Shown here: positions 1-6,774 of the stretch, piece by piece
Position numbering within the stretch: the first letter of the stretch is position 1
Layout of the letters: the number at the start of each line of letters is the position of its first letter
Translations under genes and position numbers: made by a program
Notes under the pieces: generated by a model
Database searches by the model: none
The model's input: the letters and a program-made list of their open reading frames with translations, nothing else
What the model was told of the DNA's origin: nothing
Source of the DNA: an uncultured Mollicutes bacterium
Lineage (GTDB): Bacteria > Bacillota_I > Bacilli_A > RFN20 > CAG-826
Assembly: GCA_900549975.1 (NCBI GenBank)
Contig: URQK01000003.1
Span: 1-44,319, forward strand
DNA: 44,319 nucleotides
Direction of reading: 5' to 3'

Positions 1-818
1 GTGACGGGGGTGCCCCGGCGCAGGAGCTCGTTTGCGTTTTGGAGGCGTTTTTCGGTCAGGTATTCGGTAATGGTGTAGCCGGTTTCCTGGCGGAAGAGAC
101 GCATCATGTGGTATTTGCTTATGTAAAAGCGGGAGGCGAGCTGGTCGATCGTATGGTCTTCTTCCGGGTGTTCAGAGAGGTAGCGCATGAGTTCCAGGAT
201 TTTTTCGCCGGAAGGGGAGGTCGGAACGTATTCCCGATGGTTTTCGGAGGCGGCGCGATCGAGGTGTACCATAAATTCCAGGAATAATAAACGCAGAAGA
301 AGCCCGGAGCCATAACTGCTGCCACCAAGGGATTCAAAGTTAGCATTGTCTGTGCCATTGTCATTTGTACCACTTGCCTGATAGGCATTTTCCAGTCTTG
401 ACAGCGCCTCTAAGAGCGGCGTCATGGTAAGGGAACCGAGGCGCAGAACATCGGACTGCTGTTCTCTGGCAAGCTGGAAACAGAGGTTGAGCGCACAGTC
501 AGCACAGGAGAATGCATCCAGACATTCCGGCGACAGGTAGAGGATGATGCGCTCATATCGGCTGTGGTATGGCACGACCGGCTTGTGCAGGCAGTGCGCG
601 CCGACGAGGACGATGTCGAGCGGGCGGAGGTGGTAGGAACGGCCTTCCACGATGTAGTCCGCTTCGCCATTTAACAGGATCAGGACTTTGTGGAAATCAT
701 GATAGTGGTAGGCAACCGGTGTATCCATCTGCCCGCGCAGGTGGAAGAGGCGGAATTCGTGGTTGAGGTAGCCGCGTTTTTCGTAGGCGGGGGATTCATG
801 GGTGGTGTTTTCTGGCAT
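1..818 (-). CDS. AraC-family transcriptional regulator (3' end outside window)
   Basis: An open frame of 272 codons starts at the ATG at 818-816 and continues past base 1 without a stop. AGGAG lies 8 nt upstream. The N-terminal part (about residues 20-110) reads as a cupin-type sensor, with a HYHDFHKVLIL stretch near residue 38 and a YIVEGRSYHLRPLDIVLV stretch. The C-terminal part from about residue 204 is the AraC DNA-binding domain: the first helix-turn-helix contains TIDQLASRFYISKYHMMRLF and is followed by ETGYTITEYL. Members of this group usually bind a small ligand, often a sugar, and activate a nearby gene; the ligand cannot be read here. It is divergent from the epimerase gene across a 388-bp gap. 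GC-rich codon use differs strongly from everything right of 2100. The second HTH is cut by the window edge. Family assignment is firm, target unknown. Confidence 0.9.
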   Translation of the reverse strand, partial: MPENTTHESPAYEKRGYLNHEFRLFHLRGQMDTPVAYHYHDFHKVLILLNGEADYIVEGRSYHLRPLDIVLVGAHCLHKPVVPYHSRYERIILYLSPECLDAFSCADCALNLCFQLAREQQSDVLRLGSLTMTPLLEALSRLENAYQASGTNDNGTDNANFESLGGSSYGSGLLLRLLFLEFMVHLDRAASENHREYVPTSPSGEKILELMRYLSEHPEEDHTIDQLASRFYISKYHMMRLFRQETGYTITEYLTEKRLQNANELLRRGTPV

Positions 819-830
819 AAGGGGACTCCT

Positions 831-1206
831 TTTTTGAGTGTATTGCAGGTTGATTGTTGCGGGAAATTATATCTTGTATAAATGCATTGAGTTTGTTGTT
901 TTCCTCTGGGATAAATATGTTTTGAAACACAGACATTTCATTTCTTATTTCGTAACTGTTCAGTACCTTATTTCATATTATATAGCATTATATGCAATAT
1001 TTAAAGCATGATTCTTCTATTAAAAGCTGCTATATTTTCCTAAAATTGAAATTAAAGAAAGCATAGATGGAATATTATGAAAATGCAGACATATTCAAAA
1101 CATAAATGGATATGCATGATAAAGTGATTTCAAGAACGGAAGTAGAATAGAAATCATTGATGAAAGATTTTTATGGTATTGATTAAAAGGGGCAGGAGGT
1201 ATCGCG
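831..1206. other. Divergent intergenic region between AraC regulator and epimerase
   Basis: This 376-bp gap is AT-rich compared with both flanking genes and has no credible reading frame. On the minus strand a TATAAT at 871-866 lies about 50 bp before the regulator start, without a good -35. On the plus strand I see no strong promoter; TTGATG near 1157 is only a weak -35 candidate. Space for a regulator binding site exists, but I could not identify a clear repeated operator. Confidence 0.5.
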
Positions 1207-2064
1207 ATGAAACAGGTTGTGCTTGAAAAATATCACTGTATGGGAAATGATTACCTGGTGTTTGATCCAAATAAGAATGATCTGGAATTGAATGCGGAGA
1301 ATATCAAGAAGATGTGCAGCCGTCATTTTGGCATCGGTGCGGATGGCATTCTGGCGGGTCCATATCTGGGGGAGAATGATTTTTATGTACGCATCTACAA
1401 TGCGGACGGCAGCGAGGCGGAGAAGAGCGGCAACGGCATGGGTATTTTTGCAAAATATCTGCGGGACGCGGGATATGTGCAGAAAACGACGATCTCCTGG
1501 AAAACGCTGGGAGGCGAGGAGACAGTCTTTTATCTCAACGAGGATGCGACCCGTGTGAAAATTTCGATGGGACATCCGACGTTCTGGAGCGATGAGATTC
1601 CGGTGACCGGCGAGCGGCGGGAGATGGTAAACCAGACGATGGTATTTGGAAAGATTCCGTATGTCACGACTTGTCTTTCAATGGGAAATCCGCACTGTGT
1701 TATCTGGATGAATGAGATTTCGAAGGAAATGGTGTGCCGGATCGGCGAGCATTCGGAAACATCCGAATATTTCCCGGAAAAGGTCAATACGCAGATTTTA
1801 AATGTCCTTGACCGGACGAATATCCAGATCGAGATCTATGAGAGAGGCGTTGGATATACGCTGGCGTCCGGAAGCTGCGCCTGGGCGGCGAGTGCGGCAT
1901 ACCGCCTGGGACTTGCCGATCCGCATATGTACGTCCATATGCCGGGCGGCACGCTGGAAGTGGAAATCAAGGAGGACGGCATGGTTTACATGGTCGGCGA
2001 GGTCGGCTATGTGGGACATATCCAGTTGGGAAATGAATTGAGCGAACAGCTGCGGATTAAATAA
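1207..2064 (+). CDS. dapF: Diaminopimelate epimerase-like protein with Ser in place of both catalytic Cys
   Basis: 285 residues, usual DapF length; AGGAGGT sits 6 nt before the ATG. DapF interconverts LL- and meso-diaminopimelate for lysine and peptidoglycan synthesis, using two cysteines as acid and base. The scaffold is recognisable: MGNDYLVFD at 12-20, FGIGADG at 41-47, NADGSEAE at 65-72, NPHCV at 161-165 and YERG at 211-214. However, the first catalytic position reads EKSGNG (Ser74; family Cys) and the second reads TLASGSCA (Ser221; family ACG). The usual GNGAR is GNGMG, and the usual Glu of GET is Tyr217. The Glu-Arg pair of YERG is kept. The codons AGC (1426-1428) and TCC (1867-1869) were checked in the sequence. 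It may be an inactive or neofunctionalised paralogue rather than the housekeeping enzyme; the symbol denotes family only. Confidence 0.8.
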   Translation: MKQVVLEKYHCMGNDYLVFDPNKNDLELNAENIKKMCSRHFGIGADGILAGPYLGENDFYVRIYNADGSEAEKSGNGMGIFAKYLRDAGYVQKTTISWKTLGGEETVFYLNEDATRVKISMGHPTFWSDEIPVTGERREMVNQTMVFGKIPYVTTCLSMGNPHCVIWMNEISKEMVCRIGEHSETSEYFPEKVNTQILNVLDRTNIQIEIYERGVGYTLASGSCAWAASAAYRLGLADPHMYVHMPGGTLEVEIKEDGMVYMVGEVGYVGHIQLGNELSEQLRIK

Positions 2065-2072
2065 AAAAGTAT

Positions 2073-2101
2073 TTGACAGAAAAATATCGGACTGCTATAT
2101 T
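2073..2101 (+). promoter_or_regulatory. Strong sigma-70-type promoter pointing into an antisense gene
   Basis: TTGACA at 2073-2078, a 17-bp spacer and TATATT at 2096-2101 form a near-consensus promoter on the plus strand. It begins 8 bp after the epimerase stop and should drive a downstream plus-strand gene, yet the DNA that follows is the 3' end of a minus-strand HTH gene in another base composition. The promoter probably belongs to the GC-rich left segment and has been separated from its gene. The -10 hexamer may straddle the junction. Confidence 0.5.
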
Positions 2102-2298
2102 TTATTTATAAAAATTCCTTTGTTATAAGCAAAATTATAAATTAATTCAATATTATTATCTTCAATTTCTTTTTTCTCGTTTTCCCATCTATAAACGCTA
2201 TCGGAAGAAACACCAATAATTGATGCCAAATCTTCTTGTGTCAATGATAATACTTCTCTAATAACTTTTAATTCATTACTTATATGCATACTCATCAT
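2095..2298 (-). CDS. Small HTH (Xre-type) protein, probably 3'-truncated
   Basis: About 67 residues comprising a single Cro/C1-type helix-turn-helix. The motif LTQEDLASIIGVSSDSVYRW with the following ENEKKEIED is diagnostic. Several start codons are clustered (2301 GTG, 2298, 2295, 2289 ATG); AGGTG overlaps the first, so 2289 is also plausible. The gene has its own promoter just upstream. After the HTH the protein reads NFAYNKGIFINKI and then stops with TAG at 2097-2095. From memory of the family, this linker normally continues into a longer protein, often with a DUF3990-like domain, so the end probably coincides with the composition break. It could also be a complete small regulator. Confidence 0.7.
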   Translation of the reverse strand: MMSMHISNELKVIREVLSLTQEDLASIIGVSSDSVYRWENEKKEIEDNNIELIYNFAYNKGIFINKI

Positions 2299-2316
2299 CA
2301 CCTAGCTTTCACTAAT

Positions 2317-2344
2317 ATTATATAGCATTTTTTCTTATTGTCAA
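2317..2344 (-). promoter_or_regulatory. Promoter of the small HTH gene
   Basis: Read on the minus strand, TTGACA (2344-2339), a 16-bp spacer and TATAAT (2322-2317) form a near-perfect sigma-70-type promoter. It lies about 19 bp upstream of the first start codon of the HTH gene, giving a very short leader. Confidence 0.7.
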
Positions 2345-2428
2345 ACTTGTAATACGCAAAGGTCGAATACAAGTTTTAGAATCTTAATTTTGCTAGATTA
2401 TGCGTTTTAAAAAAGCTAAAAGATTGTC

Positions 2429-3847
2429 TTACTTATATAATTCAGATAGAGAAATAAGAACAATATTATCATTATTTTGTGCTTTAAACCAATCACTAAA
2501 TCCAGATAATGAAAACAAAATGTATTTACTAAGCTTATATTTTGTAGAAATCAAAGTTGCTCTTCTTACTAATGTGTCATAAATAGATTTGTCTATTACT
2601 TCATTTTTAAATTTGCATTCACCAACAACATATTTTTTATCAATAGTGGATATTCCCACTACATCAATATCAGTTGGTTGATTTTTCTTTTCGCCATTAC
2701 TATTTATAGTAATTTCGTTTCCCCACCAAGATCCAACATTAGTAATAAAGCAATCAAAATCGCCTTGTATTCCATGAACCAATGTGTAATAACGACACAT
2801 ATTTTCGAATATACTGCCCATATATTCGTGAAGTTTTGGCCTAACAACTTTATTAAAATACAAATCTCCTTTATTAATTTCAATTACACTTGTTGCTTTT
2901 GGTATAAATTCGTACCAAAACTTAAACATATTATCTCTTAAAACATATTGAGTTTTTTTCTTATTATTCTCTTCTGTTATACATTTTTTCTTTTCGATTA
3001 AGCCTACACTAATTAACTTGTCTAAAGAATACAAAATAGTTGATTCTTTTTCACCAACTTTATTAGCAATCAAGTTAACAGTATTTTCACCAGATGCAAT
3101 TTTTTCAATTATGTTATTTACCAAAGAAATATCAGAAAATTCTTGAGTTAATAAGTTTCTAGTTTCATCATATAAATAGCCATTAGTCTTAAAAAACAAA
3201 TCAATTATATTTTCATCAATACTCTTATTTTGATTAATTAAAGAAAGATATTTAGCAATACCGCCTGTTATTCCATAACATATCGCTTTATCTTCATAAG
3301 AATAATTTGGCACGAATTTAGCCGATTCTAAATAATCAAAAGCCTCTAATTTTATTTGTGATTCTCTTCTTCCAAATATCGGACTTTTTTCACTTAGAAC
3401 TTTATTTTCCATAAAACTTAAAGATGAGCCACATAATATTATTTTTAAATTTTTATCATTCCAAATTGAATCAACATATTTTTGTAAAATCGATAACAAA
3501 GCATCATCTTTTTCTGCCCAATATGGCAATTCATCTATAACAAGAATAAGTTTTTCCTTACCAATAGTTTTATTAATAAAATCAAATATTGATTCTAAGG
3601 ATTCAAATTTTATGTTATCAAGTGCAGGTAATAAAGTCGCAACTACTTGTCGAGCAAATAATTCTATATTTCTTTCTTTACCCACTTTTGTCGCAGTATA
3701 AAATATTGCTTTTTTATTTTTTATAAACTCTGCTATTAAAGTTGATTTTCCAATACGTCTACGGCCATAGATAATGGTCATACCTATTCCATCTTTACTA
3801 TATAAATCTTCTAATGTTTTTAATTCTTTTTCTCTACCAATAAACAT
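2429..3847 (-). CDS. Archaeal-type P-loop ATPase with DUF234 C-terminal domain
   Basis: 472 residues. The N-terminus has the ATPase_2 pattern: MFIGREKEL at 1-9, Walker A in YGRRRIGKST at about 27-36, and Walker B in LILVIDELPYWAE near 120. A winged-helix-like middle is followed by a DUF234-type C-terminus containing FKFWYEFIPKA. Near the end, DIDVVGISTIDKKYVVGECK has the spacing of a PD-(D/E)xK nuclease-like core (D, then E-x-K). AAGGAG is 8 nt upstream of the ATG. Such proteins are common, often in accessory regions of Bacteroidetes, Firmicutes and archaea, and their role is unknown; defence or mobile-element links are suggested but unproven. It stands alone with its own promoter. The family call is sure, the function is not. 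Confidence 0.88.
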   Translation of the reverse strand: MFIGREKELKTLEDLYSKDGIGMTIIYGRRRIGKSTLIAEFIKNKKAIFYTATKVGKERNIELFARQVVATLLPALDNIKFESLESIFDFINKTIGKEKLILVIDELPYWAEKDDALLSILQKYVDSIWNDKNLKIILCGSSLSFMENKVLSEKSPIFGRRESQIKLEAFDYLESAKFVPNYSYEDKAICYGITGGIAKYLSLINQNKSIDENIIDLFFKTNGYLYDETRNLLTQEFSDISLVNNIIEKIASGENTVNLIANKVGEKESTILYSLDKLISVGLIEKKKCITEENNKKKTQYVLRDNMFKFWYEFIPKATSVIEINKGDLYFNKVVRPKLHEYMGSIFENMCRYYTLVHGIQGDFDCFITNVGSWWGNEITINSNGEKKNQPTDIDVVGISTIDKKYVVGECKFKNEVIDKSIYDTLVRRATLISTKYKLSKYILFSLSGFSDWFKAQNNDNIVLISLSELYK

Positions 3848-3874
3848 AATTTTGTCTCCTTGCTTTTTTATTCA

Positions 3875-3887
3875 AATCAATTTGATT
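3875..3887. promoter_or_regulatory. Inverted repeat AATCAA-T-TTGATT in the ATPase leader
   Basis: A perfect 6-bp inverted repeat around a single base lies between the predicted -10 and the Shine-Dalgarno of the DUF234 ATPase. Position and symmetry suit a small repressor operator, but the site is AT-rich and short, so chance is possible. Confidence 0.3.
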
Positions 3888-3904
3888 AAAATTAATCTGA
3901 ACTA

Positions 3905-3933
3905 ATTTTATCACATATATTTTTTTTATTCAA
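3905..3933 (-). promoter_or_regulatory. Probable promoter of the DUF234 ATPase
   Basis: On the minus strand TTGAAT (3933-3928) and TAAAAT (3910-3905) are separated by exactly 17 bp. The leader then runs about 58 bp to the ATPase start at 3847. Confidence 0.5.
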
Positions 3934-3983
3934 TATGTCTATTTATAAGTAGTTTTATTAATTTAGTATAATTTTCTCTTTAA

Positions 3984-4023
3984 TAAAAAAAAGTCGAAAA
4001 ACATCAACAGAGTTCCGACTTTT
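3984..4023 (-). terminator. Rho-independent terminator after the manA-ROK fusion
   Basis: On the minus strand an 8-bp stem AAAAGTCG/CGACTTTT with a 19-nt loop is followed by a run of T. It begins about 26 bp after the stop codon of the fusion gene. Confidence 0.7.
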
Positions 4024-4048
4024 AAAAACATTATATAATTAATAATTA

Positions 4049-5899
4049 TTAATCAATTAATGATGCTGCCCCAATAATACCGGCATCATTACCAAGTTCT
4101 GCACATTTAATTTCAACTTTTGGTGTATTAAAGAAACCATAATTTTCTTCTTCTAATAATGGTACTAAACGATTTAATAAATAATCTTTTTGTCCACTTA
4201 ATCCGCCGCCAATAATAATTAATTCTGGTCTAAAGATATTACAGAAGTTTAATACTACTTCTTTTAAATATACAAAGTATTGATCTAACACTTTGTTTGC
4301 GGCAGCGTCCCCTTCTTTAGCGCTATCGAAAATAATCTTACCATTTAAGTTATCAATATTATCTTGGCATTTCTTCCACATAATAGAATCTTTATATTTA
4401 CGCATTACTTTTTTAGCATCATTTACTAATGCTGAAGCACTAGTGTAAGCTTCTAAGCAACCTTTACGTCCACAAGTGCATTTTCTACCATTCATATGAA
4501 TAACACTATGGCCGATTTCTGCGCCTTTACCTTCATTACCTTCATATAATTTTCCGTTAATGATGATACCGCCACCAACACCAGTACCAAGAGTAATCAT
4601 GATAACATCTTTATATCCTTTACCACAACCAAATTTAACTTCGCCTAATGTTGCTACATTTGCATCATTACTGATTTTAGTTTCTAAGCCACATACTCTT
4701 TCTAAGATTTTAGCAACTGGCAGACGATTCCATCTTAAATTACCAGAAAAGTCACAAGTTCCTTCAATAGAATTAATTGATCCAGGACATCCAACACCAA
4801 TTCCTAATGTATTTTCTTTTGAAACATTATTCTCTTCCATAAGTTTTAAAATTTTACGTCCTAATGTTTCAATCATTTCTACTTGAGTTTGATTAAAATC
4901 AACTGGATAAGTGGTTTTAGCTAAAACTTGACCAAATTCATTAACAATGCCAATTTTAAAAGTTGTTCCACCGATATCAACGCCAATTACATATTTTTCC
5001 ATTTTCAATACCTTTGTAAGAATATACGTTCCTACTCCTTCTATAAAACATTTTTCACCTGCGGAAATAAAAAACGAATCAAACTTTTGATAAGTAATTC
5101 CGTTTATTGTTCCTTTACCATCTAAAAAGGTAATTGAAGCAAAAGAATCAGGTTCAAATATTTCCTTATCAATAATAGCATTTTTTTGATAACTTGCAAA
5201 GTATTTAGAGATACCAAGAAAATTTTTTTCATAATTTACTTGTTTATATTTATGATAATCAATAACATTTAACGCTTTATCAATATGTAAAGGCCTTAAA
5301 TTACCATTTTTGTCTTTGCGGTTATAATCATAAAGACGATATGTCAAATTTGAATTTTGTTGAATTTCAATTAAAGTAACACCTTTTCCAATCGCATGAA
5401 TTGTACCTGATTTAATAAAAAACACATCACCTTTTTTTACTTTAAAAAAGTTTAAATGATCTAATATTGTTCCTTCATTTAAATATTTTCTTACTTTATC
5501 AACATTTTCATCTTCTTTAAATCCAACATATAATCCCGCATTTTCTTTAGCATCAATTACATACCACATCTCCGTTTTTCCATACTGTCCTTCATATTTA
5601 AGAGCATATTCATCACTTGGATGTACTTGCACTGATAAATTATCTTTAGCGTCAATAAGTTTTATTAATACTGGGAAATCAGAAAATTGCTCCAAATTCT
5701 TTCCTAAATCCATATTAGTAATAACATCTTTAAGATTTTTAATTTCACCATTAATATTAACTTTACTTAATCCATCTTTATGCATGGAAAGTTCCCATGA
5801 TTCCGCAATTTTATCTAAATTACTTTGACGATATTTTTTTAAATAATCTCCACCCCACAAATAATCTTTTAAGGCTGGTATAAGTTTCATAATAGGCAT
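4049..5899 (-). CDS. Fusion: class I mannose-6-phosphate isomerase + ROK-family glucokinase
   Basis: One uninterrupted frame of 616 residues from the ATG at 5899 (AGGTG 6 nt upstream; an upstream in-frame GTG at 5908 lies inside that ribosome site). Residues 1-299 are a short Bacillus-type ManA, interconverting mannose-6-P and fructose-6-P. The zinc ligands are visible: Gln91 and His93 in VQVHPSD, Glu110 in KTEMWYV and His168 in SGTIHAIGKG. Residues 300-616 are a ROK kinase: VDIGGTTFKIG phosphate loop at about 307, GVGCPGS, LGTGVGGG, EIGH, and the zinc motif CTCGRKGCLE. ROK enzymes of this type phosphorylate glucose or related sugars. The junction reads TKVLKMEKYVIG. An AAAGG with 8-nt spacing precedes ATG 5002, so a free kinase could also be made by internal initiation. 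Both halves look catalytically complete. Likely monocistronic. Confidence 0.9.
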   Translation of the reverse strand: MPIMKLIPALKDYLWGGDYLKKYRQSNLDKIAESWELSMHKDGLSKVNINGEIKNLKDVITNMDLGKNLEQFSDFPVLIKLIDAKDNLSVQVHPSDEYALKYEGQYGKTEMWYVIDAKENAGLYVGFKEDENVDKVRKYLNEGTILDHLNFFKVKKGDVFFIKSGTIHAIGKGVTLIEIQQNSNLTYRLYDYNRKDKNGNLRPLHIDKALNVIDYHKYKQVNYEKNFLGISKYFASYQKNAIIDKEIFEPDSFASITFLDGKGTINGITYQKFDSFFISAGEKCFIEGVGTYILTKVLKMEKYVIGVDIGGTTFKIGIVNEFGQVLAKTTYPVDFNQTQVEMIETLGRKILKLMEENNVSKENTLGIGVGCPGSINSIEGTCDFSGNLRWNRLPVAKILERVCGLETKISNDANVATLGEVKFGCGKGYKDVIMITLGTGVGGGIIINGKLYEGNEGKGAEIGHSVIHMNGRKCTCGRKGCLEAYTSASALVNDAKKVMRKYKDSIMWKKCQDNIDNLNGKIIFDSAKEGDAAANKVLDQYFVYLKEVVLNFCNIFRPELIIIGGGLSGQKDYLLNRLVPLLEEENYGFFNTPKVEIKCAELGNDAGIIGAASLID

Positions 5900-6002
5900 A
5901 AAGTTCACCTCAAAACTTATTCTATTATGAAATTTAATTAAGATTTTTATCTACAAAGTTATTTTCTTACATTAATTGAAAATTATTTTCATTTAAAGTC
6001 AC

Positions 6003-6033
6003 AAAAAAAGACCTAGCGGTTAAACTAAGTCTT
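6003..6033 (-). terminator. Terminator of the alaS-ruvX-yrzB operon
   Basis: On the minus strand AAGACTTAG pairs with CTAGGTCTT (one mismatch) and is followed by T7. It lies about 20 bp after the stop of the DUF1292 gene and closes the operon. Confidence 0.75.
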
Positions 6034-6054
6034 GCAATAATTGTTATTTTGTGA

Positions 6055-6309
6055 TTAGTCTTCACTAGAATCATCTTGAAAAGCATTTAATACTTCTTCA
6101 ACTTCATCTAATTCTTCATCATCAATAACTTCAGTTAAATTGTGTTCATCATCATAACGGAAAGCAAATATATCATCTGGTGCATCAGTTTCATAACATA
6201 AAACATATTTTGCACATCTTTCATCATTTTCATAAGTCATGAGAATTTCCATTGGATATTCTGTTCCATCTTCATCAACTACAATAATTTCATTTTCTGC
6301 TGGTTCCAT
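6055..6309 (-). CDS. DUF1292 family protein (YrzB-like)
   Basis: 84 residues, very acidic. The pattern IIVVDEDGTEYPMEILMTYE followed by YVLCYETDAPDDIFAFRYDD is characteristic of DUF1292 proteins, which sit next to ruvX/yqgF in many Firmicutes (yrzB in Bacillus). No activity is known. The C-terminal third is almost entirely Asp/Glu. AAGGAG lies 6 nt upstream of the ATG, and the gene begins only 9 bp after the ruvX stop, so the two are co-transcribed and probably translationally coupled. The operon terminator follows directly. Confidence 0.88.
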   Translation of the reverse strand: MEPAENEIIVVDEDGTEYPMEILMTYENDERCAKYVLCYETDAPDDIFAFRYDDEHNLTEVIDDEELDEVEEVLNAFQDDSSED

Positions 6310-6318
6310 ATTTTCTCC

Positions 6319-6741
6319 TTAGTGGCGTGAGTCTAGGTAAGTTTCAAGAATAACAACCGCGGCCATTTTATCAATAACTTGTTTACGTTTTTTTCTTGAT
6401 AAATCTGCTTCAAGTAATCTTCTTGTGGCAAGCATTGTGGACATTCTTTCATCAACAAGAGCAATTTTTAAATTAGGATTAAGTTCAAGCATTTCTTCTT
6501 TAAAGCGCATCGCGGATTGCGCATGATCTCCCACATCTCCGTTCATATGAAGTGGTAAGCCTAAGGCAATCTCCGTTACACCTTCTTTTTTGGCATACTC
6601 AACTGCATATGTTGCAGCTTCTTTATAATTACCATTTTCAAAGCGATGTGTTTCTCTTCCATAGGCAATCATGCCAAGTGAATCTGAAATAGCAATTCCT
6701 AATGTTCTTGTTCCTAAATCTAAACCTATTACTTTTCCCAT
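6319..6741 (-). CDS. ruvX: Putative pre-16S rRNA nuclease / Holliday junction resolvase YqgF
   Basis: 140 residues, the usual size. RNase H-like fold: the first acidic residue lies in VIGLDLGTRTLGIAISD (residues 4-20), ALGLPLHMNGDVG supplies the middle strand and loop, and ALVDERMSTMLATRRL carries the second conserved Asp-Glu. Members process 16S rRNA 5' ends in E. coli, and a Holliday-junction role has also been proposed. It lies 33 bp downstream of alaS and 9 bp upstream of the DUF1292 gene, the standard Firmicute order. The small ireB (DUF965) gene that often sits between alaS and ruvX is absent here. Confidence 0.93.
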   Translation of the reverse strand: MGKVIGLDLGTRTLGIAISDSLGMIAYGRETHRFENGNYKEAATYAVEYAKKEGVTEIALGLPLHMNGDVGDHAQSAMRFKEEMLELNPNLKIALVDERMSTMLATRRLLEADLSRKKRKQVIDKMAAVVILETYLDSRH

Positions 6742-6774
6742 AATTATTTTTTTCCTATTTTTATATTTTATTCA

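Noticed and set aside
39..766. Several short plus- and minus-strand reading frames across 39-766
   Set aside because: They are other-frame shadows of the AraC regulator, which is open through the whole stretch and has clear domain motifs.
2095..3847. HTH gene plus DUF234 ATPase as a two-gene defence or toxin-antitoxin unit
   Set aside because: The genes have separate promoters, the HTH gene is downstream and seems truncated, and nothing in the sequence links their functions.
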